From positions 1-18,374 of the forward strand of contig CALEJD010000026.1 of NCBI GenBank assembly GCA_937898195.1: DNA of 18,374 nucleotides, read 5' to 3'. The DNA comes from an uncultured Clostridia bacterium (GTDB lineage: Bacteria; Bacillota; Clostridia; Oscillospirales; Acutalibacteraceae). Of the stretch, positions 1-8,246 are shown piece after piece. The position numbers and the translations under genes are program-made. The notes beneath the pieces are model-generated. The model was not told the DNA's origin. It searched no databases and was given only the letters and a program-made list of their open reading frames with translations. Position 1 is the stretch's first letter; each line of letters begins with the position of its first letter.

Positions 1-618
1 AACCGTAGCGGAAGTAGTTGAACCGAAAAATGCAATTCTATAAGTCGAGCCGTTGAAAGAAACAATCTGATTTCTTCTTACAGGATTTGCCGTTCCTATT
101 GTTAAGTAAAGCGACGGTATTGTTGTGCCGTTAATAATATCAGGCAATGACGTTATGCAGTATGTTGTTGCGTCTGTAACTTTACAATAGAGTCCCGTTT
201 TTCCTGTCTGCGCAGTCGAAGCCATATAGCACATATCGCTTGTCTCCGAAGTCATCATAAAATCGTCGTCATTGCTATTAACAGCGTGTAACAGCTGACA
301 GTAGTTCTGATTAAGGTCAAGAAATTCCACATTATCGTCTGAACTTCTGTGGAAATAGATAGTAAAATCGCTTGATAACGTAAAGCTACTTAAACTACCC
401 ACTTCGGTTGAAAGGTTCATAAACTGCACCTTACACGTTGTTGCGCCCGCGCTATGCGTAAATGTGATTGTCAGCTTTTCCGAACTTTCGATGTAAACTA
501 CATCACCGTCAACAGTCCAACCTGTAAGCGTGCCAATACCCGTTAAAAGGTTAGCGTATCTTTCATCTGCGTCTGCGCCTGTTATTACAAGGCTCTGCTC
601 ATTTAATGTGTGTGCCAT
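1..618 (-). CDS. Unrecognised protein in the late operon, C-terminus cut off by the window edge
   Basis: The frame stays open for 206 codons from an ATG at 618 to the window edge, so the 3' end is missing. The start overlaps the stop of the 42-aa gene upstream by one base (TAATG), a sign of translational coupling. The visible part begins MAHTLNEQSL and is rich in Ser, Thr and Gly with alternating hydrophobic residues, which suggests a beta-rich virion protein. No signal peptide, membrane segment or catalytic motif is visible. Being the last visible gene after the fibre gene, it may be a virion or receptor-binding accessory protein, but that rests on position only. I do not recognise the family. 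Confidence 0.75.
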   Translation of the reverse strand, partial: MAHTLNEQSLVITGADADERYANLLTGIGTLTGWTVDGDVVYIESSEKLTITFTHSAGATTCKVQFMNLSTEVGSLSSFTLSSDFTIYFHRSSDDNVEFLDLNQNYCQLLHAVNSNDDDFMMTSETSDMCYMASTAQTGKTGLYCKVTDATTYCITSLPDIINGTTIPSLYLTIGTANPVRRNQIVSFNGSTYRIAFFGSTTSATV

Positions 619-746
619 TATTCAACTGTACCTCCTGCTTTTACGTCATTTATAGCGGAAATGGAAACGAAAACCATTCCACTTGTTGTTGATGTTTCAA
701 CGGGCGCACTACCCTCGCCCCATATAATAGGATTTACCAGTGCCAT
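618..746 (-). CDS. Small 42-aa protein between fibre gene and downstream late gene
   Basis: A 42-codon frame begins with ATG at 746, preceded by the strong ribosome binding site AAGGAG six bases upstream, and ends with TAA sharing one base with the ATG of the next gene. The protein begins MALVNPIIWG, ends KAGGTVE and has one hydrophobic stretch around residues 24-32 (MVFVSISAI). The spacing to the fibre gene is 14 bp, so it belongs to the same transcript. Good ribosome binding site, start and coupling argue that it is translated. I do not recognise the family; a small virion or fibre-accessory protein is a guess from context. Confidence 0.7.
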   Translation of the reverse strand: MALVNPIIWGEGSAPVETSTTSGMVFVSISAINDVKAGGTVE

Positions 747-760
747 ATTAATCTCCTTTC

Positions 761-2449
761 TTAATCAGATATTTTCAGAACGTCCATTGTAGTTATCTTA
801 AACTGTAACGCGGTGCTCGGTACTTCTTTACACTTAAAAAGAATATAGTTATTGCTTTCGCTGTACGCATATACACCAAACTGCGCCCAAAGTTCTGTCT
901 GTGTCGGGTCAATATCTATTATAGTCCTGTCGCCTGTATTGTGTGAATAAGTATAGTAGCACTGATTATCTTCCCAATTGACAGCACCCACGGGAAGGCT
1001 ATGCCAGTGGTTTGACGTTGTAATTTTATTCTGTTTACCTGTAACCTGTGTAGTAAGTGTCGCAATAGAACTATACACACCGCCACTTTTAACAGGGTTT
1101 GCGCTGTCCTGTGTAGGCGTATCATCGAAAGTCAGCGTGTCCTGTTTTTCCTGTAAAGCGTCATACACACCGCCGCTACTTACGGCATTAGGACTATCTT
1201 CTGTCGGAACAGGGTCAATTGTACCGCCGCCACCACCGCCGCTTGCGTCAATAGCTCTTTTTATACCGTCACTTGTAACAGGGTTTAAACTATTAAGTGT
1301 CGGCGTGGTGTCCCAAGTAAGCGCCGCCTGTTTACCGCTTATTGCATTTTCAAGATTTTCCTCGATATTTGCAACATAGCCATACACACCGCCGCTTGAA
1401 ACAGCGTGGGGACTTCCCTCGGTAGGATAGCCGTCAATGGTGATAGAAGGGTCAATCTGTCCGAGTGCTTCCCATACGCCACCACTTGTAACAGGGTTCA
1501 GACTATTCTGTGTCGGCATTAAGTCCCAAGTCAGTTTATCCTGTTTTGCCGCAAGAAGTAAATTAACAGCTTGTCTCAACAGTTCAATAGCCTGATAAGT
1601 ACCATTACTACTAACAGCATTTTGACTGCCCTGTGTAGGTGACGGGTCAATCTGAATTACGGGGATTGCTTCATCAATTGCTCTTCTTATACCTTCACTT
1701 GTAACAGGATTTGTGCTACCTTCTGTCGGCGTTGCGTCCCAATCAAGCTCGTTCTGTTTTGTGTTAGCAAGTTCCTCTATATCTTCCTGAATTTCTGCTA
1801 TTGTTTCGCCTGTTGTTTCTGCATAACGGTCAAGTGCATTTGTCGCGTCTGTTTTCGCCTGTTCTATTGCCGTATAAATACCGCCGCTCTGTACAGGATT
1901 TACACTGTTCTGTGTGGGTTCTGTATCAAAAGTCAGTCTATCCTGTTTTGCCGCGATAGCTGTTGAAAGGTTATTGATAGCGGTCTGAATAGCGTTATAT
2001 ACGCCGCCGCTTTCAACATAGTTATGACTATTTTCCGTAGGCACAAGGTCTTTTACAAGCGTATCACTTAACGCTTTAATGCTTGCATAAACACCGCCGC
2101 TTGTTACAAGGTTATCACTTCCCTGTGTTGGTGTATCATCGGTAACAATTTTACCGTTTACCTCATCTTCAAACTCCTGTATGGACTGATTAATAGCGTC
2201 CGTAAAGCTGTCAAATTCGCCTTCCATTGCGCGTTTAAAATCGGCAAGCATTTCAGCAAACTGTGAAACATCTTCGGGCAGATTTTCTATTACTTCATTC
2301 TGCGCATTGTTTGAAGCTATTACTTCATCGAGTTTCCGGGCTATTTTCATAAGCACTTCCTGATAGGAAAGCGCGTCAGAATATACCGTAGGAAGAACCT
2401 TCTGCGCATAGAACATAAAGGGCTTGACGTTTATAAGTTTTGAGTTCAT
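761..2449 (-). CDS. Tail fibre / appendage protein with ten SGGVY-type repeats
   Basis: Probable host-recognition fibre, 562 aa. Residues 1-45 contain the segment LPTVYSDALSYQEVL, a type of N-terminal virion-attachment segment I recall from appendage and fibre proteins of Gram-positive phages. Residues 45-100 look like helical coiled coil. Residues 105-462 hold ten copies of a unit of the form PT(Q/E)xSxNxVxSGG(V/I)Y; in the second half two subtypes alternate, one introduced by KQxxLTWD and one by IDPxPT. Residues 404-409 are six consecutive Gly. Residues 475-562 form a non-repeated C-terminal domain with many aromatics, the likely receptor-binding tip. The start at 2449 follows AAAGGAG with a 10-nt spacer. 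It sits where phi29 has its appendage gene 12, but no resemblance to the gp12 beta-helix is visible. Confidence 0.8.
   Translation of the reverse strand: MNSKLINVKPFMFYAQKVLPTVYSDALSYQEVLMKIARKLDEVIASNNAQNEVIENLPEDVSQFAEMLADFKRAMEGEFDSFTDAINQSIQEFEDEVNGKIVTDDTPTQGSDNLVTSGGVYASIKALSDTLVKDLVPTENSHNYVESGGVYNAIQTAINNLSTAIAAKQDRLTFDTEPTQNSVNPVQSGGIYTAIEQAKTDATNALDRYAETTGETIAEIQEDIEELANTKQNELDWDATPTEGSTNPVTSEGIRRAIDEAIPVIQIDPSPTQGSQNAVSSNGTYQAIELLRQAVNLLLAAKQDKLTWDLMPTQNSLNPVTSGGVWEALGQIDPSITIDGYPTEGSPHAVSSGGVYGYVANIEENLENAISGKQAALTWDTTPTLNSLNPVTSDGIKRAIDASGGGGGGTIDPVPTEDSPNAVSSGGVYDALQEKQDTLTFDDTPTQDSANPVKSGGVYSSIATLTTQVTGKQNKITTSNHWHSLPVGAVNWEDNQCYYTYSHNTGDRTIIDIDPTQTELWAQFGVYAYSESNNYILFKCKEVPSTALQFKITTMDVLKISD
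1064..2137 (-). repeat. Ten degenerate fibre repeats at protein level
   Basis: The unit PTxxSxNxVxSGGVYxAI recurs at residues 107, 137, 178, 241, 271, 312, 342, 383, 415 and 445 of the fibre protein, with spacings of about 30 to 63 residues. DNA copies have drifted, so this is an old protein repeat, not a fresh tandem duplication. A run of six Gly codons lies at 1223-1240, between repeats 8 and 9. Confidence 0.85.
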
Positions 2450-2464
2450 AAATGCGTACTCCTT

Positions 2465-3637
2465 TCACCACAACTGGAAAAAACATACATCGAGGTCGTC
2501 GAGTATCATTTTGTCAATGTTAAGGAACGATTTGCGGTACTGCATAAGTATTTCAGCAAATGTCTTTGTTCCTTTATAACCCTTGACGTGTTCAAGATAA
2601 TCCTCTATGTTATTAATTCTTCCCGATGTGGATTTTTCTCCGTCAACATTTGTGTTAAAGTTATCGGTTCTATTGTTATTTCCTGATGTGTTAATTGTTT
2701 CATTAATGTTTTTAGTTCCTGTTTTCGTCCCTGTTTCTTTTCCTGTTAATTTATTTGTTCCACTTGTTTTCTCTGTTCCGCTTTTTGAGCCTGTCGTTGT
2801 GGTGGTTTCGTTTCCTGTACCGTCATTTCCGCCGTCAATAAACCCATTTTTAATTTCTCCGTGTGAACCCTCTGTGTGCGTTGTCGTTGTTTCGCCGTTA
2901 TTAATAAGTCTTGCATTAGTAAGCCAAAGATTTTCTTCTACGCCTGTCATAGAATTTAGAGCACCTTGCGGGGTATCAGAATATTTATCCGTGCTGTTTC
3001 CCGCTTTATTTATTGTGCTATCTTCTTTATTATCTCCCGATGTAAAATCGGTTGACTGCTGTGAGTGGTGTTCATCGTACTTACTATTTTTAACTTCTTT
3101 TTCCTTATCACTTAAAGATGTGGTTTTGGTTATTGCGTCCGTGCTGTTGTTGGTTCTGTCGATAACGTTTTTAGTGTTATCTGTATCAGTACCCTGTTTC
3201 CGTCTGTTTTCATTGTAGTTTTCATTTCTTGTGCCTGTTCTTCTCGTATCGCTATTAGAAGTTTCGTCCACATTTTCCTGCTTATTTCCGTGAATATGTC
3301 TATCAGTTGTAAGGTCAACGTTATAATAAGGATTGAAGTCATACAGTTCACTTTCGTATAACTTATTGTAGTACGGCATTATTTCATTTAGTTTCTGCTG
3401 TAATCTTAACTTCCAAAGCCCGACAGTTTCTTCTCCTATTTCTCGTGTATAAAAGTGCCGCAGAATTTTCTTATTCAACGGAAACCTATACGCTTCATCG
3501 AATATAGGATAGTCGAAGTTGAAAATATCATCTGTACACTTATCGAGAATGGTATCAATAGAATTGAAGCCCTCGCTTTCGGTTAGACCTGCTGTGGTTT
3601 CACATATATACCTAACCTCTGTTGTATAATGGGACAT
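2465..3637 (-). CDS. Lower collar protein (phi29 gp11 type) with a long polar insert
   Basis: 390 aa, compared with about 290 aa for phi29 gp11. The two ends carry recognisable lower-collar features: around residues 60-95 is LRHFYTREIGEETVGLWK followed by a helix, and at the C-terminus is KTFAEILMQYRKSFLNID ending in QLW. The lower collar joins the connector to the tail tube. Residues about 108-345 are a very polar Asn/Thr/Gly/Asp/Ser/Lys-rich stretch interrupted by a more ordered island SDTPQGALNSM (220-230) and LTNARLINNGE (239-249). The start at 3637 follows AAGGGGG and lies just after the connector stop. The order connector, lower collar, fibre matches phi29 genes 10, 11, 12. The long insert is the odd feature. 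Confidence 0.88.
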   Translation of the reverse strand: MSHYTTEVRYICETTAGLTESEGFNSIDTILDKCTDDIFNFDYPIFDEAYRFPLNKKILRHFYTREIGEETVGLWKLRLQQKLNEIMPYYNKLYESELYDFNPYYNVDLTTDRHIHGNKQENVDETSNSDTRRTGTRNENYNENRRKQGTDTDNTKNVIDRTNNSTDAITKTTSLSDKEKEVKNSKYDEHHSQQSTDFTSGDNKEDSTINKAGNSTDKYSDTPQGALNSMTGVEENLWLTNARLINNGETTTTHTEGSHGEIKNGFIDGGNDGTGNETTTTTGSKSGTEKTSGTNKLTGKETGTKTGTKNINETINTSGNNNRTDNFNTNVDGEKSTSGRINNIEDYLEHVKGYKGTKTFAEILMQYRKSFLNIDKMILDDLDVCFFQLW

Positions 3638-3640
3638 ATA

Positions 3641-4549
3641 TTATTCCCCCTTGCTTGTTTCTACTTGCGTTACCATTGTCGTAGCGCTTTCGTCACCTGT
3701 TTCACCTGTAAGCATATATTCACCGTCCATTTCGCGGAAGTCCTCACGGAAACGAACATCAATATTCAGACCAAACATTTTGTTTATCATCTTACAAGCC
3801 TTTTTTCTCGGTGAAAGCCTGCTATATCTACTTGCAATTGTGCCGCCCATATTTCGTACAACCTCGTCTGTAATCATTCTTTCCTTTTTCTGCGTATTGT
3901 TGTTACTAATTCCGAGGTATGTAAGCGCTTCATTCCAAATCTGCATTTTAAGCTGATACAAGTCACCCGCGACAAATGGTGCGTCTGTTCTTAAAACCTG
4001 CATTGCGTCTTTGTCAATGCCTTTGTAACCATATATAACAGGCTCATTACCGTCATATTTCATATAGACATTCTTCATAGTTAAACGCTGTTTTTCATCG
4101 CAAGCTATAAGTACAGGTGTTTTCTGTGCTTTAGCGTTCACAATTGTTGCGCGGTCTAAATCCCAAAGTTTTTGTGAAAAGTCAATTATAGGTAGCATAG
4201 AATTTGTATGAAGCATATTGTTCCAAATCAGCACACTATTGTCCTTGTTAAGTTTACGCTTGAAACCGTTAGAAGCATAAGCGTTACGAATAACAGGTAT
4301 TCTATACAGGTCAAGTTTACCACCCGCGGCTACCTGTAAAGCGCAATAGCCAATACCTTCTTCATAGAAAAATATTGATTGCCCGTCAGCGAAAAGTGTC
4401 ATTTCAAGAAAACGTTCATCAATTTCTTCGGGAAGGTTCACCCATTCAAACATAGAAATTGCCAATTCATAGAGCCTATTGTAGTAGAGCATATAGTCAA
4501 GTCTGTTGTTTTTTAAGGTTTCGTAAAAAGGGTCTGTAACACTGAGCAT
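3641..4549 (-). CDS. Upper collar / connector (portal) protein, phi29 gp10 type
   Basis: 302 aa, close to the 309 aa of phi29 gp10, the dodecameric portal through which DNA is packaged and ejected. The core segments QKTPVLIACDEKQRLTMKN (about residues 142-160) and KYDGNEPVI closely resemble the phi29 connector. The C-terminal tail (about 273-302) is acidic and Thr/Ser-rich. The frame also allows a GTG three codons upstream (4558), but that GTG lies inside the AAGGAG ribosome binding site; ATG at 4549 has an 8-nt spacer and is the better start. The stop lies 3 bases from the next start, so the collar genes are tightly packed. It should bind the packaging ATPase/pRNA on the outside and the capsid on the inside. 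Confidence 0.93.
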   Translation of the reverse strand: MLSVTDPFYETLKNNRLDYMLYYNRLYELAISMFEWVNLPEEIDERFLEMTLFADGQSIFFYEEGIGYCALQVAAGGKLDLYRIPVIRNAYASNGFKRKLNKDNSVLIWNNMLHTNSMLPIIDFSQKLWDLDRATIVNAKAQKTPVLIACDEKQRLTMKNVYMKYDGNEPVIYGYKGIDKDAMQVLRTDAPFVAGDLYQLKMQIWNEALTYLGISNNNTQKKERMITDEVVRNMGGTIASRYSRLSPRKKACKMINKMFGLNIDVRFREDFREMDGEYMLTGETGDESATTMVTQVETSKGE

Positions 4550-4564
4550 TTGTATCACTCCTTT

Positions 4565-6202
4565 TTAATTATTTTTTGAGTAATTACCTATGTCATTAGG
4601 GTCATACCAAAAGCGAACACCGTGGTCAAAAATATCGTTAATGTTTTTGAGTGCGGTGGCAGGTGCGTTACCGACAACACAACTACCCTGTGTTTTAGTA
4701 TAATTCCACACTTTTCTTCCTGAAATGTTTGGCGTTTTTACTTTATTACAGGTGTACCCAAAGGCACTAAAATAACTATCAATCATTTCGGCATACTGTC
4801 GTTTAACTGACATATATTTTGCTTGTATGTGCGTTACGCCACGGACAAGGTTCATAGCGTCTGCTTGTGTAAGACCAGATATTTGTACAGGCAAATTCTG
4901 TGCGTCAGCTTCTTTAGCAAGGGGCTTTACCACGGAACTTAATGCGCCCATAAAACCGCCGCCCATTGCACCAAAACCAGCCACCTGCGCGGCGCTAAGC
5001 GGTGCTAATATACCACCCGAAGCGGCTGTTAAGCCAATACCTGCGGCTATCGTGACTATGCTGCTTAAAACACCTAAAGTCGCTTGTGAAGCTAATGAGT
5101 TTTTATTTTGCGCCATATATGCCCGATATGTGTCATTAAAACAAGGTGCTTGTGGGAAATTTGTTAGTAATAAAGATTGGTCATTATCTACGCCCAAATG
5201 ATTGAGATATAGTTGCGGTTCTACTTGTACTGTTGGTGTTCCAAAACAGCACCCTGAAACCACAAACTCAATAACCCCGCCTAAAAAATTTTCATATTTA
5301 TATTCTTTAGTACCGCCAGCATTATTTGTAAGAACAAGTTTGCTAAAAGGGTATGTAAATAATTTTTTATTTTTTGGCACATATCCGTCAACGTCTGTTG
5401 GTGCTGTAAGTTCCCAACTTTTTAAAGCATAAGCACCACCAAAGTTAGGGTCTCTTATGTTTTCAGTTACAAATTCAGGAACGAGCATAATAGCAATTAT
5501 GTTTTCAGCTTGACCATTATTTGAATAGTCGTTTATTAGCTGATATAAGTCTTCCATATCGCTCGAACTTTCGCAGTCATATACGGCATAACACAGAGCA
5601 CTTTTTATTCCGTTTACCCAAGACAATTCTGAAAACGTTTCGTCCTCTTCTCTTCTATCACCATTTACATCAGTAGAAGCCATAAATAAGACTTTTGTTT
5701 TTCCCAAATCTAATATTGTAGCATTGTCGGTTTCTGTTAATTCTCCAATAGCCAAATTTTCAGGTTCTAAATGTTCATATAAATTATCAGTGACAGGTGT
5801 TTCACGTTCAACATAACATTCTTTCAATTCACAATAAGGAAACCAAGTTGACATATCATCAATTAAGTACGTTATTTCTGTACAATTGTTATTAATATAT
5901 TCGACATTTACGATAAAAGCAAAGAACATCATTCCTGCTTTTCCAAACCCGTTATTTTGCCACGACATATAATTACAAGTGTACAAATATTCTGCGTTTA
6001 TTCCGACACGGATTTTACTTTCATTGTTTACCCTTGTGTAAGTCTCTTGTGTGCAACGCAAATTGGTATCTTCATAGCGCCCTATTTTGCCATAAATTTC
6101 TTCGCCGCTTTTAGCATAAAGAACATCATTATATGTAGGGCTTAGGGGAACATTTTTATAAAAGCGTATAATGCCCTGTGGTATCACATAACCTGTTGCC
6201 AT
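4565..6202 (-). CDS. Tail knob protein, phi29 gp9 type, with membrane-active hydrophobic loop
   Basis: 545 aa from ATG 6202 (ribosome binding site AGAAGGTG); phi29 gp9 has 599. An upstream start at 6241 would lie inside the terminator hairpin and is rejected. N-terminal features match the gp9 family: IPQGIIRFYKNVPL at the start, an NVEYINNNCTEITYLIDDM segment near residues 99-117 and CYVERETPV near 129. Residues about 373-430 form a Gly/Ala-rich hydrophobic stretch (TIAAGIGLTAASGGILAPL and following). In phi29 gp9 the equivalent long hydrophobic loops plug the knob and insert into the membrane to let DNA through. It follows the capsid gene after an intrinsic terminator, so its expression probably depends on readthrough. 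Confidence 0.88.
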   Translation of the reverse strand: MATGYVIPQGIIRFYKNVPLSPTYNDVLYAKSGEEIYGKIGRYEDTNLRCTQETYTRVNNESKIRVGINAEYLYTCNYMSWQNNGFGKAGMMFFAFIVNVEYINNNCTEITYLIDDMSTWFPYCELKECYVERETPVTDNLYEHLEPENLAIGELTETDNATILDLGKTKVLFMASTDVNGDRREEDETFSELSWVNGIKSALCYAVYDCESSSDMEDLYQLINDYSNNGQAENIIAIMLVPEFVTENIRDPNFGGAYALKSWELTAPTDVDGYVPKNKKLFTYPFSKLVLTNNAGGTKEYKYENFLGGVIEFVVSGCCFGTPTVQVEPQLYLNHLGVDNDQSLLLTNFPQAPCFNDTYRAYMAQNKNSLASQATLGVLSSIVTIAAGIGLTAASGGILAPLSAAQVAGFGAMGGGFMGALSSVVKPLAKEADAQNLPVQISGLTQADAMNLVRGVTHIQAKYMSVKRQYAEMIDSYFSAFGYTCNKVKTPNISGRKVWNYTKTQGSCVVGNAPATALKNINDIFDHGVRFWYDPNDIGNYSKNN

Positions 6203-6220
6203 AATTTCACCTTCTTTTGG

Positions 6221-6258
6221 AAAAAGGCGCACACCTACCAATATAGCAAATGTGCGCC
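6221..6258 (-). terminator. Intrinsic terminator between capsid and tail-knob genes
   Basis: On the minus strand an 8-bp perfect GC-rich stem, GGCGCACA (6258-6251) with TGTGCGCC (6233-6226), closes a 17-nt loop and is followed at once by five T (6225-6221). It starts 9 bases past the capsid stop. Placed inside the late operon, it would let capsid and scaffold be made in excess over tail components. The large loop may make it a partial terminator. Confidence 0.75.
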
Positions 6259-6267
6259 GCCTGTTTA

Positions 6268-7893
6268 TCAGCCAACTGTAAGAGTTGCCGTGCCGCTAAC
6301 CGAATTATCGTAAGTTGAGGTAGCTGTTATTGTACTTGTGCCAGTAGCGTCTGCCGCCACGGTAGCCGTACCGTCCGTAGCAATTGTTACCTTATCATTG
6401 GAAGAAGTCCAAGTTACTGTTTTAGGTACGAAGCCCTGTGTAGTTGCTACTGTTGCTGTGAACTTCTGTGTACCGCTCTGTGCTACCGTCTTTGTAGCGG
6501 GAGACACCGTCACACTTGTAACAAGACCTGTAACAGAAACCGTGATTGTAGCAGTACCATAAACTTCGGGGTCATAAGTGGAAGTAGCTGTGATAGTTAC
6601 ATCGCCCGCTGTTGCACCTGTACCGACTGTAACAAGACCGTTAGCCGAAACCGTAACATTTTCATCATCACTTGACCATACTACGCTCTTCGGCGCAAAA
6701 TTGGAAGCCGTTACACTTGCTTCAAGCTGTACCGTATTACCTACTATGACAGTAGCCGAAGAAGGCGAAACAGTAACCGCCGAAACCGCGGGTGTTCCCG
6801 CCGCGAATATGAGAGCATTTGCAAAAGGCGAAACAGAAAAAGTTTTCCACTGATGATACCAGTAATTCCAGTAGAGACCTTCGCCGTTGTCCACCTGCCG
6901 AAACTCATTCAGATTATCGAAAATCATAAAATAGTCGCGGTCAATCAGGATACAAGGAACTGCTTCAAGAGTTTCAAGCTGTGCGTCCGTAAACTCCACA
7001 AAGTTCGGGTCATCTTTGAACAGCTCTTTCAGTCTCGGCATATCGAGCTTTCCGAAGCCGTCAACGAGTACACGGTTTCCGAGGAACTCCGCCTTATTCA
7101 TATTGAACGCGCTTGCAAGAACGTTTACGTCCATCATCGCGTCAAAAGAAGCGTTCATAATGAGATACTGTTCGCGCTTTTCGGTGTGAGTGTGTACTTT
7201 AGCAAGGTTATAGTCTGTGTTCATAAATTCAAGCTGATTGGACACAGACTTGATAGTAGAAGTTATCGACTTCATATTTGCTTCTGATACCGCAGATGTA
7301 GCAACAGGATAGAAATGTCCTTCAAGAATGTGACGCGCTATGAGGTACTTCATTGTCAGGAACTCGTCATAGTTTGCTGACACATAAAGGGTCTCAATAG
7401 TTCTTGTGATAAGGTCATTTACGCCGCTCCACGAAAGGAACGCTTCTTTCAGCTGTTCCTGTCTGATTGTTACCTTGTAGAACTTCTGATAGTTCATAAC
7501 GTGGAACGCGGAACGGTAGTCAGGTTTTTCCTGCTTGAAAATTGTCGTTTCTGCTACCGCGGGGTCATACTGAAAAGGTCTTGCCAGTTCGACGAAAATT
7601 TCTTCAACACTTTCGCCAAATTCGAGGAAACCCTTCTTGAAACGCTCCCACGGGTTTGAGTACATTTTAGATGTAATCATTACCCTACCTATGCGATTAA
7701 TGAGTGCAGAAACAAACTCATTCTGTAAGTTAGGGTAATCCATAATTACCGCGCCGATAGCCTTTATACTTTCAGCATTAGGCGTTGCAATCGGTACATA
7801 ATTGCGATAGTCCATAGACGCGCTATTTCTTATGGCGTTCAGAACGTCAACGGAGCTGTTTGTAAGTACCTTAATTTCGGGTCTGATAGGCAT
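6268..7893 (-). CDS. Major capsid protein, phi29 gp8 type, with two C-terminal Ig-like (Big_2) domains
   Basis: 541 aa, compared with 448 for phi29 gp8. Residues 1-365 are the HK97-like capsid core of the gp8 family (for example RPFQYDPAVAETTIFKQEKP at about 105-124 and the WYHQWKTFSVSPFANAL segment at 345-361). Two tandem Big_2-type immunoglobulin-like domains follow, at about 370-454 and 458-541. Each starts VTVSP, has PKxVxWxS in the middle and ends ITATSTYDxxVxGTATxTV. Phi29 gp8 has one such domain, exposed on the capsid surface, so this is a duplication. The start at 7893 follows AAAGGAGGA. The gene follows the scaffold gene by 3 bp and precedes a terminator, consistent with a need for large amounts of product. 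Confidence 0.92.
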   Translation of the reverse strand: MPIRPEIKVLTNSSVDVLNAIRNSASMDYRNYVPIATPNAESIKAIGAVIMDYPNLQNEFVSALINRIGRVMITSKMYSNPWERFKKGFLEFGESVEEIFVELARPFQYDPAVAETTIFKQEKPDYRSAFHVMNYQKFYKVTIRQEQLKEAFLSWSGVNDLITRTIETLYVSANYDEFLTMKYLIARHILEGHFYPVATSAVSEANMKSITSTIKSVSNQLEFMNTDYNLAKVHTHTEKREQYLIMNASFDAMMDVNVLASAFNMNKAEFLGNRVLVDGFGKLDMPRLKELFKDDPNFVEFTDAQLETLEAVPCILIDRDYFMIFDNLNEFRQVDNGEGLYWNYWYHQWKTFSVSPFANALIFAAGTPAVSAVTVSPSSATVIVGNTVQLEASVTASNFAPKSVVWSSDDENVTVSANGLVTVGTGATAGDVTITATSTYDPEVYGTATITVSVTGLVTSVTVSPATKTVAQSGTQKFTATVATTQGFVPKTVTWTSSNDKVTIATDGTATVAADATGTSTITATSTYDNSVSGTATLTVG

Positions 7894-7896
7894 TGT

Positions 7897-8229
7897 TTAG
7901 TCCTCCTTTTTTTCAGGTGCGAAAAGGTCATTGATTTTGATTGTTTCAGCCTTTTCTTCTTCGGGTGTTTTTGTTTCGGGTGTTGGTTCAATGTTGGGCT
8001 TTGTTTCGTCAGTTTCACCGAAGAAACGCTCTTTGTACTTTTCGCGCCACATTTTGTCATTTTCTTCGTAACGTTTCTGCCAATCTTCGCCGCCACTCTT
8101 TGAACTATTTGATAAGTCATTGTAGGTATCAGTTATATCTTCGAGAAACTTAATGGTTTCGTCAGAGGTATCTTCTCCCACTTTCGACTTTATCAGCTTG
8201 AAAAAATCGTCTTTTGAAAGTATCGCCAT
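7897..8229 (-). CDS. Probable capsid scaffolding protein (phi29 gp7 position)
   Basis: 110 aa, close to the 98 aa of phi29 gp7, the internal scaffold needed to form the prohead. The protein is highly charged and predicted helical: residues 1-60 (MAILSKDDFFKLIKSKVGED and following), then EDWQKRYEENDKMWREKYKE (about 51-70), then a Pro/Thr/Glu-rich linker, and an acidic-basic tail IKINDLFAPEKKED. ATG 8229 has AAAGGTGGTGA before it; the frame extends 16 codons further up but would overlap the preceding gene. The identification rests on size, charge and position immediately before the capsid gene. A head-assembly role other than scaffold is possible. Confidence 0.65.
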   Translation of the reverse strand: MAILSKDDFFKLIKSKVGEDTSDETIKFLEDITDTYNDLSNSSKSGGEDWQKRYEENDKMWREKYKERFFGETDETKPNIEPTPETKTPEEEKAETIKINDLFAPEKKED

Positions 8230-8246
8230 ATTTTCACCACCTTTCA

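Noticed and set aside
978..1379. A 133-codon rightward frame opposite the fibre gene
   Set aside because: Its repeated TPPLLT words are the antisense of the fibre repeats, and no start signal is present.
1064..2137. Repeat block as a CRISPR array or DNA tandem repeat
   Set aside because: Periodicity is at protein level within one open frame, with unequal spacing and drifted DNA; there are no identical repeats or spacers.
2607..3218. A 203-codon rightward frame opposite the lower collar gene
   Set aside because: It is the antisense reading of the low-complexity insert (mostly Val, Leu, Ser, Pro). It has no ribosome binding site or promoter, and the collar gene on the other strand is clear.
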